This document shows, piece after piece, positions 48,181 to 61,523 of a stretch of 64,000 bases of DNA. Numbering within the stretch: the stretch's first letter is position 1; each line of letters opens with the position of its first letter. The notes under the pieces were generated by a model that saw only the letters and a program-made list of their open reading frames with translations, was not told the origin of the DNA and ran no database searches. This DNA is from Setophaga petechia (lineage: Eukaryota; Chordata; Aves; Passeriformes; Parulidae). Position numbers and translations under genes: made by a program. The stretch spans positions 36,883,924 to 36,947,923 of the forward strand of contig JANCRA010000006.1 of NCBI GenBank assembly GCA_024362935.1, written 5' to 3'.

Positions 48181-51100
48181 CTTGTCCAAAAAAGCCATCA
48201 ATTCGAATGTTCCTGGAAAGGGAAAATGCAGGAGAGCGGATCGGTACTGTTTTCTACCAGTTTGCAAGCTGGACACACAATCCCAGTGTTCTACTACGAT
48301 TGACTTTGCAGTGCACTGTAATAATTGCCTATTGTTACTACATCTAAGCCAATAGCGTTTGCATTATATCTCTTCAGGAGAAACTGTACCAGTTCAGAAA
48401 ACAACTCTCATTTTTTCTACAAGTTGCACGGAGGTGTGCAGAGTGTTTTGCAAGAAGCAAAAGAAAGTTGTCCAAAACTGCTGCCATTCGAATAGTAATG
48501 CCAATGGAAAAGGCAGGAGAGTGGAAAGGTGCTGTTTTCTATCTGTTTGTAAGCTGCTTACACAATCCCAGAGTTGTGCAGCAATTAGTTTTTCAGTGCA
48601 CTGTAGTAGGTGCCTCTTTTCACCTGCATCTAAGCAAATTGCTTTTTCCCCATGTCTCGCAAGGAGAAACTGAGCCAGTTCAGAAAACATCTCCCATCGA
48701 CTTCTAGAGATTGCAGGCAGGTGTGCAGAGTGTTTTGCAAGAAGCAAAAGAAAGTTGTCTAAAACGCCTTGCATTCAAATAGAAATGTGAATAGAAAAGG
48801 CAGGAGAAGGGAGAGGTACTGTTTTCTATCAGTTTGCAACCTGCTTACACAATCTGCATGTTGTGCAGCAATTAGCTTGCAGTGCACTGTAGGAGGTGCC
48901 TCTTTTCACCTATATCTAAGCAAATTGCTTTTTCCCCATGTCTTGCAAAGAGAAACTGAGCCAGTTCAGAAAATATCTCCCATCGACTTCTAGAGATTGC
49001 AGGCAGGTGTGCAGAGTGTTTTGCAAGAAGCCAAAGAAAGTTGTCTAAAATTCTTTCCATTCGAATAGTAATGTGCATGTAAAAAGCAGGAAGAGTGGAA
49101 AGGTACTGTTTCCTATCACTTTGCAAGCTGGGCACACAATCCCAGTGTTGTGCATCTATTAGCTTTGCAGTGCACTGCAGTAACTGCCTGTGGTAACCTA
49201 CATCTAAGCAAAAAGCTTTTTCACTATCTCTCACTAGGAGAAAATGTTCCTGCTCATTAAACAACTTCCATCGTGCTGTACAGGTTGCACAGAGGGCTGC
49301 AGAATGTTTTCCAGCAAGAAAAAGAAAGTTGTCTAAGACGCCTTCCTTTCAAGTATTAATGTGAAGGGAAAGGCAAGAGAGTGGGAAAGTACTGTTTTCT
49401 AGCACTTTGCAAGCTGCTAACACAATCCCAGTTCTGTGTAGCAATTAGCTGTTCAGTGCACTGCAGTAAGTGTTTCTTGTCACCTACATCTAAGCAAATA
49501 GCTTTTTCTCTATGTCTCGCAAGGAGAAAACCTTCCTGCTCACTAAACAACTTCCATCGTGTTGTAGATGTTGCAGAGAGGGCTGCAGAGTTTTTTGACA
49601 CAAGAAAAAGAAAGTTGTCTAAGATGCCTTCCTTTCAAGTATTAATGTGAAGGGAAAGGCAAGAGAGTGGGAAAGTACTGTTTTCTAGCACTTTGGAAGC
49701 TGCTAACACAATCCCAGTTCTGTGTAGCAATTAGCTGTTCAGTGCACTGCAGTAAGTGTTTCTTGTCACCTACATCTAAGCAAATAGCTTTTTCACTATG
49801 TCTCGCAAGGAGAAAACCTTCCTGCTCACTAAACAACTTCCATCGTGTTGTAGATGTTGCAGAGAGGGCTGCAGAGTTTTTTGACACAAGAAAAAGAAAG
49901 TTGTCTAAGATGCCTTCCTTTCAAGTATTAATGTGAAGGGAAAGGCAAGAGAGTGGGAAAGTACTGTTTTCTAGCACTTTGGAAGCTGCTAACACAGTAC
50001 TAGTGCTGTGGAGCAGATAGCTGTTCAGTGCACTGCAGTAAGTGTTTCTTGTCACCTACATCTAAGCAAATAGCTTTTTCACTATGTCTCGCAAGGAGAA
50101 AACCTTCCTGCTCACTAAACAACTTCCATCGTGTTGTAGATGTTGCAGAGAGGGCTGCAGAGTTTTTTGACACAAGAAAAAGAAAGTTGTCTAAGATGCC
50201 TTCCTTTCAAGTATTAATGTGAAGGGAAAGGCAAGAGAGTGGGAAAGTACTGTTTTCTAGCACTTTGCAGGCTGCTAACACAATCCCAGTGCTGTGTAGC
50301 AGTTAGCTTTTGAATGCACTGCAGTAAGTGTTTCTTGTCACCTACATCTAAGCAAATAGCTTTTTCACTATGTCTCGCAAGGAGAAAACCTTCTTGCTCA
50401 CTAAACATCTCCTATCGTGTTCTAGAAGTTGAAGAGAGGGCTGCAGTGTGTTCTGTAACAAGAAAAAGAAAGTTGTCTAAGACGCCTTCCTTTCAAGTAT
50501 TAATGTGTAGGGAAAGGCAAGAGAGTGGGAAAGTACTGTTTTCTAGCACTTTGCAGGCTGCTAACACAATCCCAGTGCTGTGTACCAATTAATTTGTCAC
50601 TGCACTGCAGTAAGTGTTTCTTGTCACCTACATCTGAGCAAATAGCTTTTTCACCTTGTCTCGTAAGGGGAAAACGTTGCTACTTACTAAACAACTTCAA
50701 TCGTGTTGTCGAAGTTGCACAGAGGGCTGCAGTGTGTTTTGCAAAATGTAAAAGAAAGTTGTCTAAGACGCCTTCCTTTCAAGTATTAATGTGAAGGGAA
50801 AGGCAAGAGAGTGGGAAAGTACTGTTTTCTAGCACTTTGCAAGCTGCTAACACAATCCCAGTTCTGTGTAGCAATTAGCTGTTCAGTGCACTGCAGTAAG
50901 TGTTTCTTGTCACCTACATCTAAGCAAATAGCTTTTTCACTATGTCTCGCAAGGAGAAAACCTTCCTGCTCACTAAACAACTTCCATCGTGTTGTAGATG
51001 TTGCAGAGAGGGCTGCAGAGTTTTTTGACTCAAGAAAAAGAAAGTTGTCTAAGATGCCTTCCTTTCAAGTATTAATGTGAAGGGAAAGGCAAGAGAGTGG

Positions 51101-54010
51101 GAAAGTACTGTTTTCTAGCACTTTGCAAGCTGCTAACACAATCCCAGTTCTGTGTAGCAATTAGCTGTTCAGTGCACTGCAGTAAGTGTTTCTTGTCACC
51201 TACATCTAAGCAAATAGCTTTTTCACTATGTCTCGCAAGGAGAAAACCTTCCTGCTCACTAAACAACTTCCATCGTGTTGTAGATGTTGCAGAGAGGGCT
51301 GCAGAGTTTTTTGACACAAGAAAAAGAAAGTTGTCTAAGATGCCTTCCTTTCAAGTATTAATGTGAAGGGAAAGGCAAGAGAGTGGGAACGTACTGTTTT
51401 CTAACACTTTGCAAGCTGCTAACACAATCGCAGTGCTGTGTAGCAATTAGCTTGTCAGTGCACGGCAGTAAGTGTTTCTTGATACCTACATGTGAGCAAA
51501 TAGCTTTTTCACTTTGTCTCGCAAGGGGAAAACGTTGCTGCTCACTAAACAACTTCCATCGTATTGTAGAAGTTGCACAGAGGGCTGCAGTGTGTTTTGC
51601 AAAATGTAAAACAATATTGTCTAAGACGCCTTCCTTTCAAGTATTAATGTGAAGGGAAAGGCAAGAGAGTGGGAAAGTACTGTTTTCTAGCACTTTGCAA
51701 GCTGCTAACACAGTACTAGTGCTGTGGAGCAGTTAGCTGTTCAGTGCACTGCAGTAAGTGTTTCTTGTCACCTACATCTAAGCAAATAGCTTTTTCAGTA
51801 TGTCTCGCAAGGAGAAAACCTTCCTGCTCACTAAACAACTTCCATCGTGTTGTAGATGTTGCAGAGAGGGCTGCAGAGTTTTTTGACACAAGAAAAAGAA
51901 AGTTGTCTAAGATGCCTTCCTTTCAAGTATTAATGTGAAGGGAAAGGCAAGAAAGTGGGAAAGTACTGTTTTCTATCACTTTGAGAGCTGCTAACACAAT
52001 CCCAGTGCTGTGTACCAATTAACTTGTCACTTCACTGCAGTAAGTGTTTCTTGTCACCTACATCTAAGCAAATAACTTTTTCACTATGTCTCCCAAGGAG
52101 AAAACCTTCCTGCTCACTAAACATCTCCTATCGTGTTCTAGAAGTTGCACAGAGGGCTGCAGTGTGTTCTGTAACAAGAAAAAGAAAGCTGTCTAAGACG
52201 CCTTCCTTTCAAGTATTAATGTGTAGGGAAAGGCAAGAGAGTGGGAAAGTACTGTTTTCTAGCACTTTGCAAGCTGCTAACACAATCCCAGTTATGTGTA
52301 GCAATTAGCTTGTCAGTGCACGGCAGTAAGAGTTTCTTGATACCTACATCTGAGCAAATAGCTTTTTCACAATGTCTCGCAAGGGGAAAACGTTGCTGCT
52401 CACTAAACAACTTCCATCGTGTTGTAGAAGTTGCACAGAGGGCTGCAGTGTGTTTTGCAAAATATAAAAGAAAGTTGTCTAAGACGCCTTCCTTTCAAGT
52501 ATTAATGTGAAGGGAAAGGCAAGAGAGTGGGAAAGTACTGTTTTCTAGCACTTTGAGAGCTGCTAACACAATCCCAGTGCTGTGTACCAATTAACTTGTC
52601 ACTGCACTGCAGTAAGGGTTTCTTGTCACCTATATCTAAGCAAATGCTTTTTCACTATGTCTCGCAAGGAGAAAACCTTCTTGCTCACTAAACATCTCCT
52701 ATAGAGTTCTAGAAGTTGCACAGAGGGCTGCAGTGTGTTTTGCAAAATGTAAAAGAAAGTTGTCTAAGACGCCTTCCTTTCAAGTAATAATGTGAAGGGA
52801 AAGGCAAGAGAGTGGGAAAGTACTGTTTTCTAGCACTTTGAGAGCTGCTAACACAATCCCAGTGCTGTGTACCAATTAACTTGTCACTGCACTGCAGTAA
52901 GTGTTTCTTGTCACCTACATCTAAGCAAAAAGCTTTTTCACTATGTCTCGCAAGGAGAAAACCTTCCTGCTCACTAAACAACTTTCATCGTGTTGTAGAT
53001 GTTGCAGAGAGGGCTGCAGAGTTTTTTGACACAAGAAAAAGAAAGTTGTCTAAGACGCCTTCCTTTCAAGTATTAATGTGAAGGGAAAGGCAAGAGAGTG
53101 GGAAAGTACTGTTTTCTAGCACTTTGCAGGCTGCTAACACAATCGCAGTGCTGTGTAGCAGTTAGCTTTTCAGTGCACTGCAGTAAGTGTTTCTTGTCAC
53201 CTACATCTAAGCAAATAGCTTTTTCACTATGTCTCGCAAGGAGAAAACCTTCCTGGTCACTTAGCAACTTCCATCGTGTTGTAGATGTTGCAGAGAGGGC
53301 TGCAGAGTTTTTTGACACAAGAAAAAGAAAGTTGTCTAAGATGCCTTCCTTTCAAGTATTAATGTGAAGGGAAAGGCAAGAGAGTGGGAAAGTACTGTTT
53401 TCTAGCACTTTGAGAGCTGCTAACACAATCCCAGTGCTGTGTACCAATTAACTTGTCACTGCACTGCAGTAAGGGTTTCTTGTCACCTATATCTAAGCAA
53501 ATGCTTTTTCACTATGTCTCGCAAGGAGAAAACCTTCTTGCTCACTAAACATCTCCTATCGTGTTCTAGAAGTTGCACAGAGGGCTGCAGTGTGTTTTGC
53601 AAAATGTAAAAGAAAGTTGTCTAAGACGCCTTCCTTTCAAGTATTAATGTGAAGGGAAAGGCAAGAGAGTGGGAAAGTACTGTTTTCTAGCACTTTGAGA
53701 GCTGCTAACACAATCCCAGTGCTGTGTACCAATTAACTTGTCACTGCACTGCAGTAAGGGTTTCTTGTCACCTATATCTAAGCGAATGCTTTTTCACTAT
53801 GTCTCTCAAGGAGAAAACCTTCTTGCTCACTAAACATCTCCTATCGTGCTCTAGAAGTTGCACAGAGACTGCAGTGTGTTTTGCAAAAAGTAAAAGAAAG
53901 TTGTCTAAGACGCCTTCCTTTCAAGTATTAATGTGAAGGGAAAGGCAAGAGAGTGGGAAAGTACTATTTTCTATCACTTTGAAAGCTGCTTACCCAATCC
54001 CAGTTTTGTG

Positions 54011-54216
54011 CCGCTTCGTAGTTCGCCGTTCAGAAGCTGCCGCAGTCTCTGTTTCCCGGAGAAGGAGAAGACGCTTCTTGGCGCGAAGAATCTGGTGTCG
54101 TTACGCCGATCGCGGCGTGCTCCGGAGAACAGCTACGGCCGAGAGACACCCGGAAGCGGCGCTTAAAGGCACAGTGCTCCGTCTCCTGGTCTTTAGCGTC
54201 TCCTGCCGGCTACACC
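54011..54216. promoter_or_regulatory. CpG-rich module 10
   Basis: G form (G at 54051), as module 7. Confidence 0.4.
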
Positions 54217-54237
54217 TTAGCAAAAAGCTTTTTCATT

Positions 54238-54339
54238 ATGTCTCGCCAGGAGAAACTGTGTCTGTTCACAAAAAACCTCCCATCGTGCTCTAGAGGTTGC
54301 AGGCAGCTCTGCAGCGTGTTTTGCAACAAGAAAAAGTAA
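54238..54339 (+). CDS. Candidate 33-codon mini-ORF downstream of module 10
   Basis: Same reading as the module 1 mini-ORF. Confidence 0.2.
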   Translation: MSRQEKLCLFTKNLPSCSRGCRQLCSVFCNKKK

Positions 54340-57300
54340 CTTGTCCAAAAAAGCCATCAATTCGAATGTTCCTGGAAAGGGAAAATGCAGGAGAGCGGAT
54401 CGGTACTGTTTTCTACCAGTTTGCAAGCTGGACACACAATCCCAGTGTTCTACTACGATTGACTTTGCAGTGCACTGTAATAATTGCCTATTGTTACTAC
54501 ATCTAAGCCAATAGCGTTTGCATTATATCTCTTCAGGAGAAACTGTACCAGTTCAGAAAACAACTCTCATTTTTTCTACAAGTTGCACGGAGGTGTGCAG
54601 AGTGTTTTGCAAGAAGCAAAAGAAAGTTGTCCAAAACTGCTGCCATTCGAATAGTAATGCCAATGGAAAAGGCAGGAGAGTGGAAAGGTGCTGTTTTCTA
54701 TCTGTTTGTAAGCTGCTTACACAATCCCAGAGTTGTGCAGCAATTAGTTTTTCAGTGCACTGTAGTAGGTGCCTCTTTTCACCTGCATCTAAGCAAATTG
54801 CTTTTTCCCCATGTCTCGCAAGGAGAAACTGAGCCAGTTCAGAAAACATCTCCCATCGACTTCTAGAGATTGCAGGCAGGTGTGCAGAGTGTTTTGCAAG
54901 AAGCAAAAGAAAGTTGTCTAAAACGCCTTGCATTCAAATAGAAATGTGAATAGAAAAGGCAGGAGAAGGGAGAGGTACTGTTTTCTATCAGTTTGCAACC
55001 TGCTTACACAATCTGCATGTTGTGCAGCAATTAGCTTGCAGTGCACTGTAGTAGGTGCCTCTTTTCACCTATATCTAAGCAAATTGCTTTTTCCCCATGT
55101 CTTGCAAAGAGAAACTGAGCCAGTTCAGAAAATATCTCCCATCGACTTCTAGAGATTGCAGGCAGGTGTGCAGAGTGTTTTGCAAGAAGCCAAAGAAAGT
55201 TGTCTAAAATTCTTTCCATTCGAATAGTAATGTGCATGTAAAAAGCAGGAAGAGTGGAAAGGTACTGTTTCCTATCACTTTGCAAGCTGGGCACACAATC
55301 CCAGTGTTGTGCATCTATTAGCTTTGCAGTGCACTGCAGTAACTGCCTGAGGTAACCTACATCTAAGCAAAAAGCTTTTTCACTATCTCTCACTAGGAGA
55401 AAATGTTCCTGCTCACTAAACAACTTCCATCGTGCTGTACAGGTTGCACAGAGGGCTGCAGAATGTTTTCCAGCAAGAAAAAGAAAGTTGTCTAAGACGC
55501 CTTCCTTTCAAGTATTAATGTGAAGGGAAAGGCAAGAGAGTGGGAAAGTACTGTTTTCTAGCACTTTGCAAGCTGCTAACACAATCCCAGTTCTGTGTAG
55601 CAATTAGCTGTTCAGTGCACTGCAGTAAGTGTTTCTTGTCACCTACATCTAAGCAAATAGCTTTTTCAATATGTCTCGCAAGGAGAAAACCTTCCTGCTC
55701 ACTAAACAACTTCCATCGTGTTGTAGATGTTGCAGAGAGGGCTGCAGAGTTTTTTGACACAAGAAAAAGAAAGTTGTCTAAGATGCCTTCCTTTCAAGTA
55801 TTAATGTGAAGGGAAAGGCAAGAGAGTGGGAAAGTACTGTTTTCTAGCACTTTGGAAGCTGCTAACACAATCCCAGTTCTGTGTAGCAATTAGCTGTTCA
55901 ATGCACTGCAGTAAGTGTTTCTTGTCACCTACATCTAAGCAAATAGCTTTTTCACTATGTCTCGCAAAGAGAAAACCTTCCTGCTCACTAAACAACTTCC
56001 ATCGTGTTGTAGATGTTGCAGAGAGGGCTGCAGAGTTTTTTGACACAAGAAAAAGAAAGTTGTCTAAGATGCCTTCCTTTCAAGTATTAATGTGAAGGGA
56101 AAGGCAAGAGAGTGGGAAAGTACTGTTTTCTAGCACTTTGCAAGCTGCTAACACAGTACTAGTGCTGTGGAGCAGATAGCTGTTCAGTGCACTGCAGTAA
56201 GTGTTTCTTGTCACCTACATCTAAGCAAATAGCTTTTTCACTATGTCTCGCAAGGAGAAAACCTTCCTGCTCACTAAACAACTTCCATCGTGTTGTAGAT
56301 GTTGCAGAGAGGGCTGCAGAGTTTTTTGACACAAGAAAAAGAAAGTTGTCTAAGATGCCTTCCTTTCAAGTATTAATGTGAAGGGAAAGGCAAGAGAGTG
56401 GGAAAGTACTGTTTTCTAGCACTTTGCAGGCTGCTAACACAATCCCAGTGCTGTGTAGCAGTTAGCTTTTGAATGCACTGCAGTAAGTGTTTCTTGTCAC
56501 CTACATCTAAGCAAATAGCTTTTTCACTATGTCTCGCAAGGAGAAAACCTTCTTGCTCACTAAACATCTCCTATCGTGTTCTAGAAATTGAACAGAGGGC
56601 TGCAGAGTTTTTTGACACAAGAAAAAGAAAGTTGTCTAAGATGCCTTCCTTTCAAGTATTAATGTGAAGGGAAAGGCAAGAGAGTGGGAAAGTACTGTTT
56701 TCTAGCACTTTGCAGGCTGCTAACACAATCCCAGTGCTGTGTACCAATTAACTTGTCACTGCACTGCAGTAAGTGTTTCTTGTCACCTACATCTGAGCAA
56801 ATAGCTTTTTCACTTTGTCTCGTAAGGGGAAAACGTTGCTGCTCACTAAACAACTTCCATCGTGTTGTCGAAGTTGCACAGAGGGCTGCAGTGTGTTTTG
56901 CAAAATGTAAAAGAAAGTTGTCTAAGACGCCTTCCTTTCAAGTATTAATGTGAAGGGAAAGGCAAGAGAGTGGGAAAGTACTGTTTTCTAGCACTTTGCA
57001 AGCTGCTAACACAATCCCAGTTCTGTGTAGCAATTAGCTGTTCAGTGCACTGCAGTAAGTGTTTCTTGTCACCTACATCTAAGCAAATAGCTTTTTCACT
57101 ATGTCTCGCAAGGAGAAAACCTTCCTGCTCACTAAACAACTTCCATCGTGTTGTAGATGTTGCAGAGAGGGCTGCAGAGTTTTTTGACTCAAGAAAAAGA
57201 AAGTTGTCTAAGATGCCTTCCTTTCAAGTATTAATGTGAAGGGAAAGGCAAGAAAGTGGGAAAGTACTGTTTTCTAGCACTTTGCAAGCTGCTAACACAA

Positions 57301-58665
57301 TCCCAGTTCTGTGTAGCAATTAGCTGTTCAGTGCACTGCAGTAAGTGTTTCTTGTCACCTACATCTAAGCAAATAGCTTTTTCACTATGTCTCGCAAGGA
57401 GAAAACCTTCCTGCTCACTAAACAACTTCCATCGTGTTGTAGATGTTGCAGAGAGGGCTGCAGAGTTTTTTGACACAAGAAAAAGAAAGTTGTCTAAGAT
57501 GCCTTCCTTTCAAGTATTAATGTGAAGGGAAAGGCAAGAGAGTGGGAAAGTACTGTTTTCTAGCACTTTGCAGGCTGCTAACACAATCCCAGTGCTGTGT
57601 AGCAGTTAGCTTTGGAATGCACTGCAGTAAGTGTTTCTTGTCACCTACATCTAAGCAAATAGCTTTTTCACTATGTCTCGCAAGGAGAAAACCTTCTTGC
57701 TCACTAAACATCTCCTATCGTGTTCTAGAAGTTGAACAGAGGGCTGCAGTGTGTTCTGTAACAAGAAAAAGAAAGTTGTCTAAGACGCCTTCCTTTCAAG
57801 TATTAATGTGAAGGGAAAGGCAAGAGAGTGGGAAAGTACTGTTTTCTAGCACTTTGCAAGCTGCTAACACAATCGCAGTGCTGTGTAGCAATTAGCTTGT
57901 CAGTGCACGGCAGTAAGTGTTTCTTGATACCTACATCTGAGCAAATAGCTTTTTCACTTTGTCTCGCAAGGGGAAAACGTTGCTGCTCACTAAACAACTT
58001 CCATCGTATTGTAGAAGTTGCACAGAGGGCTGCAGTGTGTTTTGCAAAATGTAAAACAATATTGTCTAAGACGCCTTCCTTTCAAGTATTAATGTGAAGG
58101 GAAAGGCAAGAGAGTGGGAAAGTACTGTTTTCTAGCACTTTGCAAGCTGCTAACACAGTACTAGTGCTGTGGAGCAGTTAGCTGTTCAGTGCACTGCAGT
58201 AAGTGTTTCTTGTCACCTACATCTAAGCAAATAGCTTTTTCAGTATGTCTCGCAAGGAGAAAACCTTCCTGCTCACTAAACAACTTCCATCGTGTTGTAG
58301 ATGTTGCAGAGAGGGCTGCAGAGTTTTTTGACACAAGAAAAAGAAAGTTGTCTAAGATGCCTTCCTTTCAAGTATTAATGTGAAGGGAAAGGCAAGAGAG
58401 TGGGAAAGTACTGTTTTCTATCACTTTGAGAGCTGCTAACACAATCCCAGTGCTGTGTACCAATTAACTTGTCACTTCACTGCAGTAAGTGTTTCTTGTC
58501 ACCTACATCTAAGCAAATAACTTTTTCACTATGTCTCCCAAGGAGAAAACCTTCCTGCTCACTAAACATCTCCTATCGTGTTCTAGAAGTTGCACAGAGG
58601 GCTGCAGTGTGTTCTGTAACAAGAAAAAGAAAGCTGTCTAAGACGCCTTCCTTTCAAGTATTAAT

Positions 58666-60094
58666 GTGTAGGGAAAGGCAAGAGAGTGGGAAAGTACTGT
58701 TTTCTAGCACTTTGCAAGCTGCTAACACAATCCCAGTGCTGTGTAGCAATTAGCTGTTCAGTGCACGGCAGTAAGAGTTTCTTGATACCTACATCTGAGC
58801 AAATAGCTTTTTCACAATGTCTCGCAAGGGGAAAACGTTGCTGCTCACTAAACAACTTCCATCGTGTTGTAGAAGTTGCACAGAGGGCTGCAGTGTGTTT
58901 TGCAAAATATAAAAGAAAGTTGTCTAAGACGCCTTCCTTTCAAGTATTAATGTGAAGGGAAAGGCAAGAGAGTGGGAAAGTACTGTTTTCTAGCACTTTG
59001 AGAGCTGCTAACACAATCCCAGTGCTGTGTACCAATTAACTTGTCACTGCACTGCAGTAAGGGTTTCTTGTCACCTATATCTAAGCAAATGCTTTTTCAC
59101 TATGTCTCGCAAGGAGAAAACCTTCTTGCTCACTAAACATCTCCTATAGTGTTCTAGAAGTTGCACAGAGGGCTGCAGTGTGTTTTGCAAAATGTAAAAG
59201 AAAGTTGTCTAAGACGCCTTCCTTTCAAGTAATAATGTGAAGGGAAAGGCAAGAGAGTGGGAAAGTACTGTTTTCTAGCACTTTGAGAGCTGCTAACACA
59301 ATCCCAGTGCTGTGTACCAATTAACTTGTCACTGCACTGCAGTAAGTGTTTCTTGTCACCTACATCTGAGCAAATAGCTTTTTCACTTTGTCTCGGAAGG
59401 GGAAAACGTTGCTGCTCACTAAACAACTTCCATCGTGTTGTAGAAGTTGCACAGAGTGCTGCAGTGTGTTTTGCAAAATGTAAAAGAAAGTTGTCTAAGA
59501 CGCCTTCCTTTCAAGTATTAATGTGAAGGGAAAGGCAAGAGAGTGGGAAAGTACTGTTTTCTAGCACTTTGCAAGCTGCTAACACAATCCCAGTTCTGTG
59601 TAGCAATTAGCTGTTCAGTGCACTGCAGTAAGTGTTTCTTGTCACCTACATCTAAGCAAAAAGCTTTTTCACTATGTCTCGCAAGGAGAAAACCTTCCTG
59701 CTCACTAAACAACTTTCATCGTGTTGTAGATGTTGCAGAGAGGGCTGCAGAGTTTTTTGACACAAGAAAAAGAAAGTTGTCTAAGATGCCTTCCTTTCAA
59801 GTATTAATGTGAAGGGAAAGGCAAGAGAGTGGGAAAGTACTGTTTTCTAGCACTTTGGAAGCTGCTAACACAGTACTAGTGCTGTGGAGCAGATAGCTGT
59901 TCAGTGCACTGCAGTAAGTGTTTCTTGTCACCTACATCTAAGCAAATAACTTTTTCACTATGTCTCCCAAGGAGAAAACCTTCCTGCTCACTAAACATCT
60001 CCTATCGTGTTCTAGAAGTTGCACAGAGGGCTGCAGTGTGTTCTGTAACAAGAAAAAGAAAGCTGTCTAAGACGCCTTCCTTTCAAGTATTAAT
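58666..60094 (+). repeat. Five-monomer block, first copy of a 1,429-bp tandem duplication
   Basis: The order is r' q u a p/t. Its r', q, u and a monomers match those of the next block at a constant offset of 1,429 bp. One visible difference is CTCGGAAGGGG near 59393 against CTCGCAAGGGG in the second copy. Confidence 0.9.
59809..60094 (+). repeat. Chimeric p/t monomer at the duplication junction
   Basis: The first part is p-type (AGTACTAGTGCTGTGG, GCTGTTCAGTGCAC). The second part is t-type (GCAAATAACTTTTTC, TCTCCCAAGG). The last p-specific base is 59906 and the first t-specific base is 59949, so the exchange point lies in the shared stretch 59907-59948. This is the product expected when a t monomer pairs out of register with a p monomer five units away. 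Confidence 0.88.
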
Positions 60095-61523
60095 GTGTAG
60101 GGAAAGGCAAGAGAGTGGGAAAGTACTGTTTTCTAGCACTTTGCAAGCTGCTAACACAATCCCAGTGCTGTGTAGCAATTAGCTGTTCAGTGCACGGCAG
60201 TAAGAGTTTCTTGATACCTACATCTGAGCAAATAGCTTTTTCACAATGTCTCGCAAGGGGAAAACGTTGCTGCTCACTAAACAACTTCCATCGTGTTGTA
60301 GAAGTTGCACAGAGGGCTGCAGTGTGTTTTGCAAAATATAAAAGAAAGTTGTCTAAGACGCCTTCCTTTCAAGTATTAATGTGAAGGGAAAGGCAAGAGA
60401 GTGGGAAAGTACTGTTTTCTAGCACTTTGAGAGCTGCTAACACAATCCCAGTGCTGTGTACCAATTAACTTGTCACTGCACTGCAGTAAGGGTTTCTTGT
60501 CACCTATATCTAAGCAAATGCTTTTTCACTATGTCTCGCAAGGAGAAAACCTTCTTGCTCACTAAACATCTCCTATAGTGTTCTAGAAGTTGCACAGAGG
60601 GCTGCAGTGTGTTTTGCAAAATGTAAAAGAAAGTTGTCTAAGACGCCTTCCTTTCAAGTAATAATGTGAAGGGAAAGGCAAGAGAGTGGGAAAGTACTGT
60701 TTTCTAGCACTTTGAGAGCTGCTAACACAATCCCAGTGCTGTGTACCAATTAACTTGTCACTGCACTGCAGTAAGTGTTTCTTGTCACCTACATCTGAGC
60801 AAATAGCTTTTTCACTTTGTCTCGCAAGGGGAAAACGTTGCTGCTCACTAAACAACTTCCATCGTGTTGTAGAAGTTGCACAGAGTGCTGCAGTGTGTTT
60901 TGCAAAATGTAAAAGAAAGTTGTCTAAGACGCCTTCCTTTCAAGTATTAATGTGAAGGGAAAGGCAAGAGAGTGGGAAAGTACTGTTTTCTAGCACTTTG
61001 CAAGCTGCTAACACAATCCCAGTTCTGTGTAGCAATTAGCTGTTCAGTGCACTGCAGTAAGTGTTTCTTGTCACCTACATCTAAGCAAAAAGCTTTTTCA
61101 CTATGTCTCGCAAGGAGAAAACCTTCCTGCTCACTAAACAACTTTCATCGTGTTGTAGATGTTGCAGAGAGGGCTGCAGAGTTTTTTGACACAAGAAAAA
61201 GAAAGTTGTCTAAGACGCCTTCCTTTCAAGTATTAATGTGAAGGGAAAGGCAAGAGAGTGGGAAAGTACTGTTTTCTAGCACTTTGCAAGCTGCTAACAC
61301 AGTACTAGTGCTGTGGAGCAGTTAGCTGTTCAGTGCACTGCAGTAAGTGTTTCTTGTCACCTACATCTAAGCAAATAGCTTTTTCACTATGTCTCGCAAG
61401 GAGAAAACCTTCCTGCTCACTAAACAACTTCCATCGTGTTGTAGATGTTGCAGAGAGGGCTGCAGAGTTTTTTGACACAAGAAAAAGAAAGTTGTCTAAG
61501 ATGCCTTCCTTTCAAGTATTAAT
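60095..61523 (+). repeat. Five-monomer block, second copy of the 1,429-bp duplication
   Basis: The order is r' q u a p. It ends with a complete p monomer (61238), unlike the chimeric end of the first copy. Confidence 0.9.

Larger units (their letters stand above)
47774..53932 (+). repeat. HOR copy 9, 21-mer (6,159 bp)
   Basis: Same R order as copy 5; R block 49361-53932. The s monomer ends in a GTGTAGGG landmark (near 50507) where other copies have GTGAAGGG. This shares the variant normally seen at the t-to-r' junction. Confidence 0.95.
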
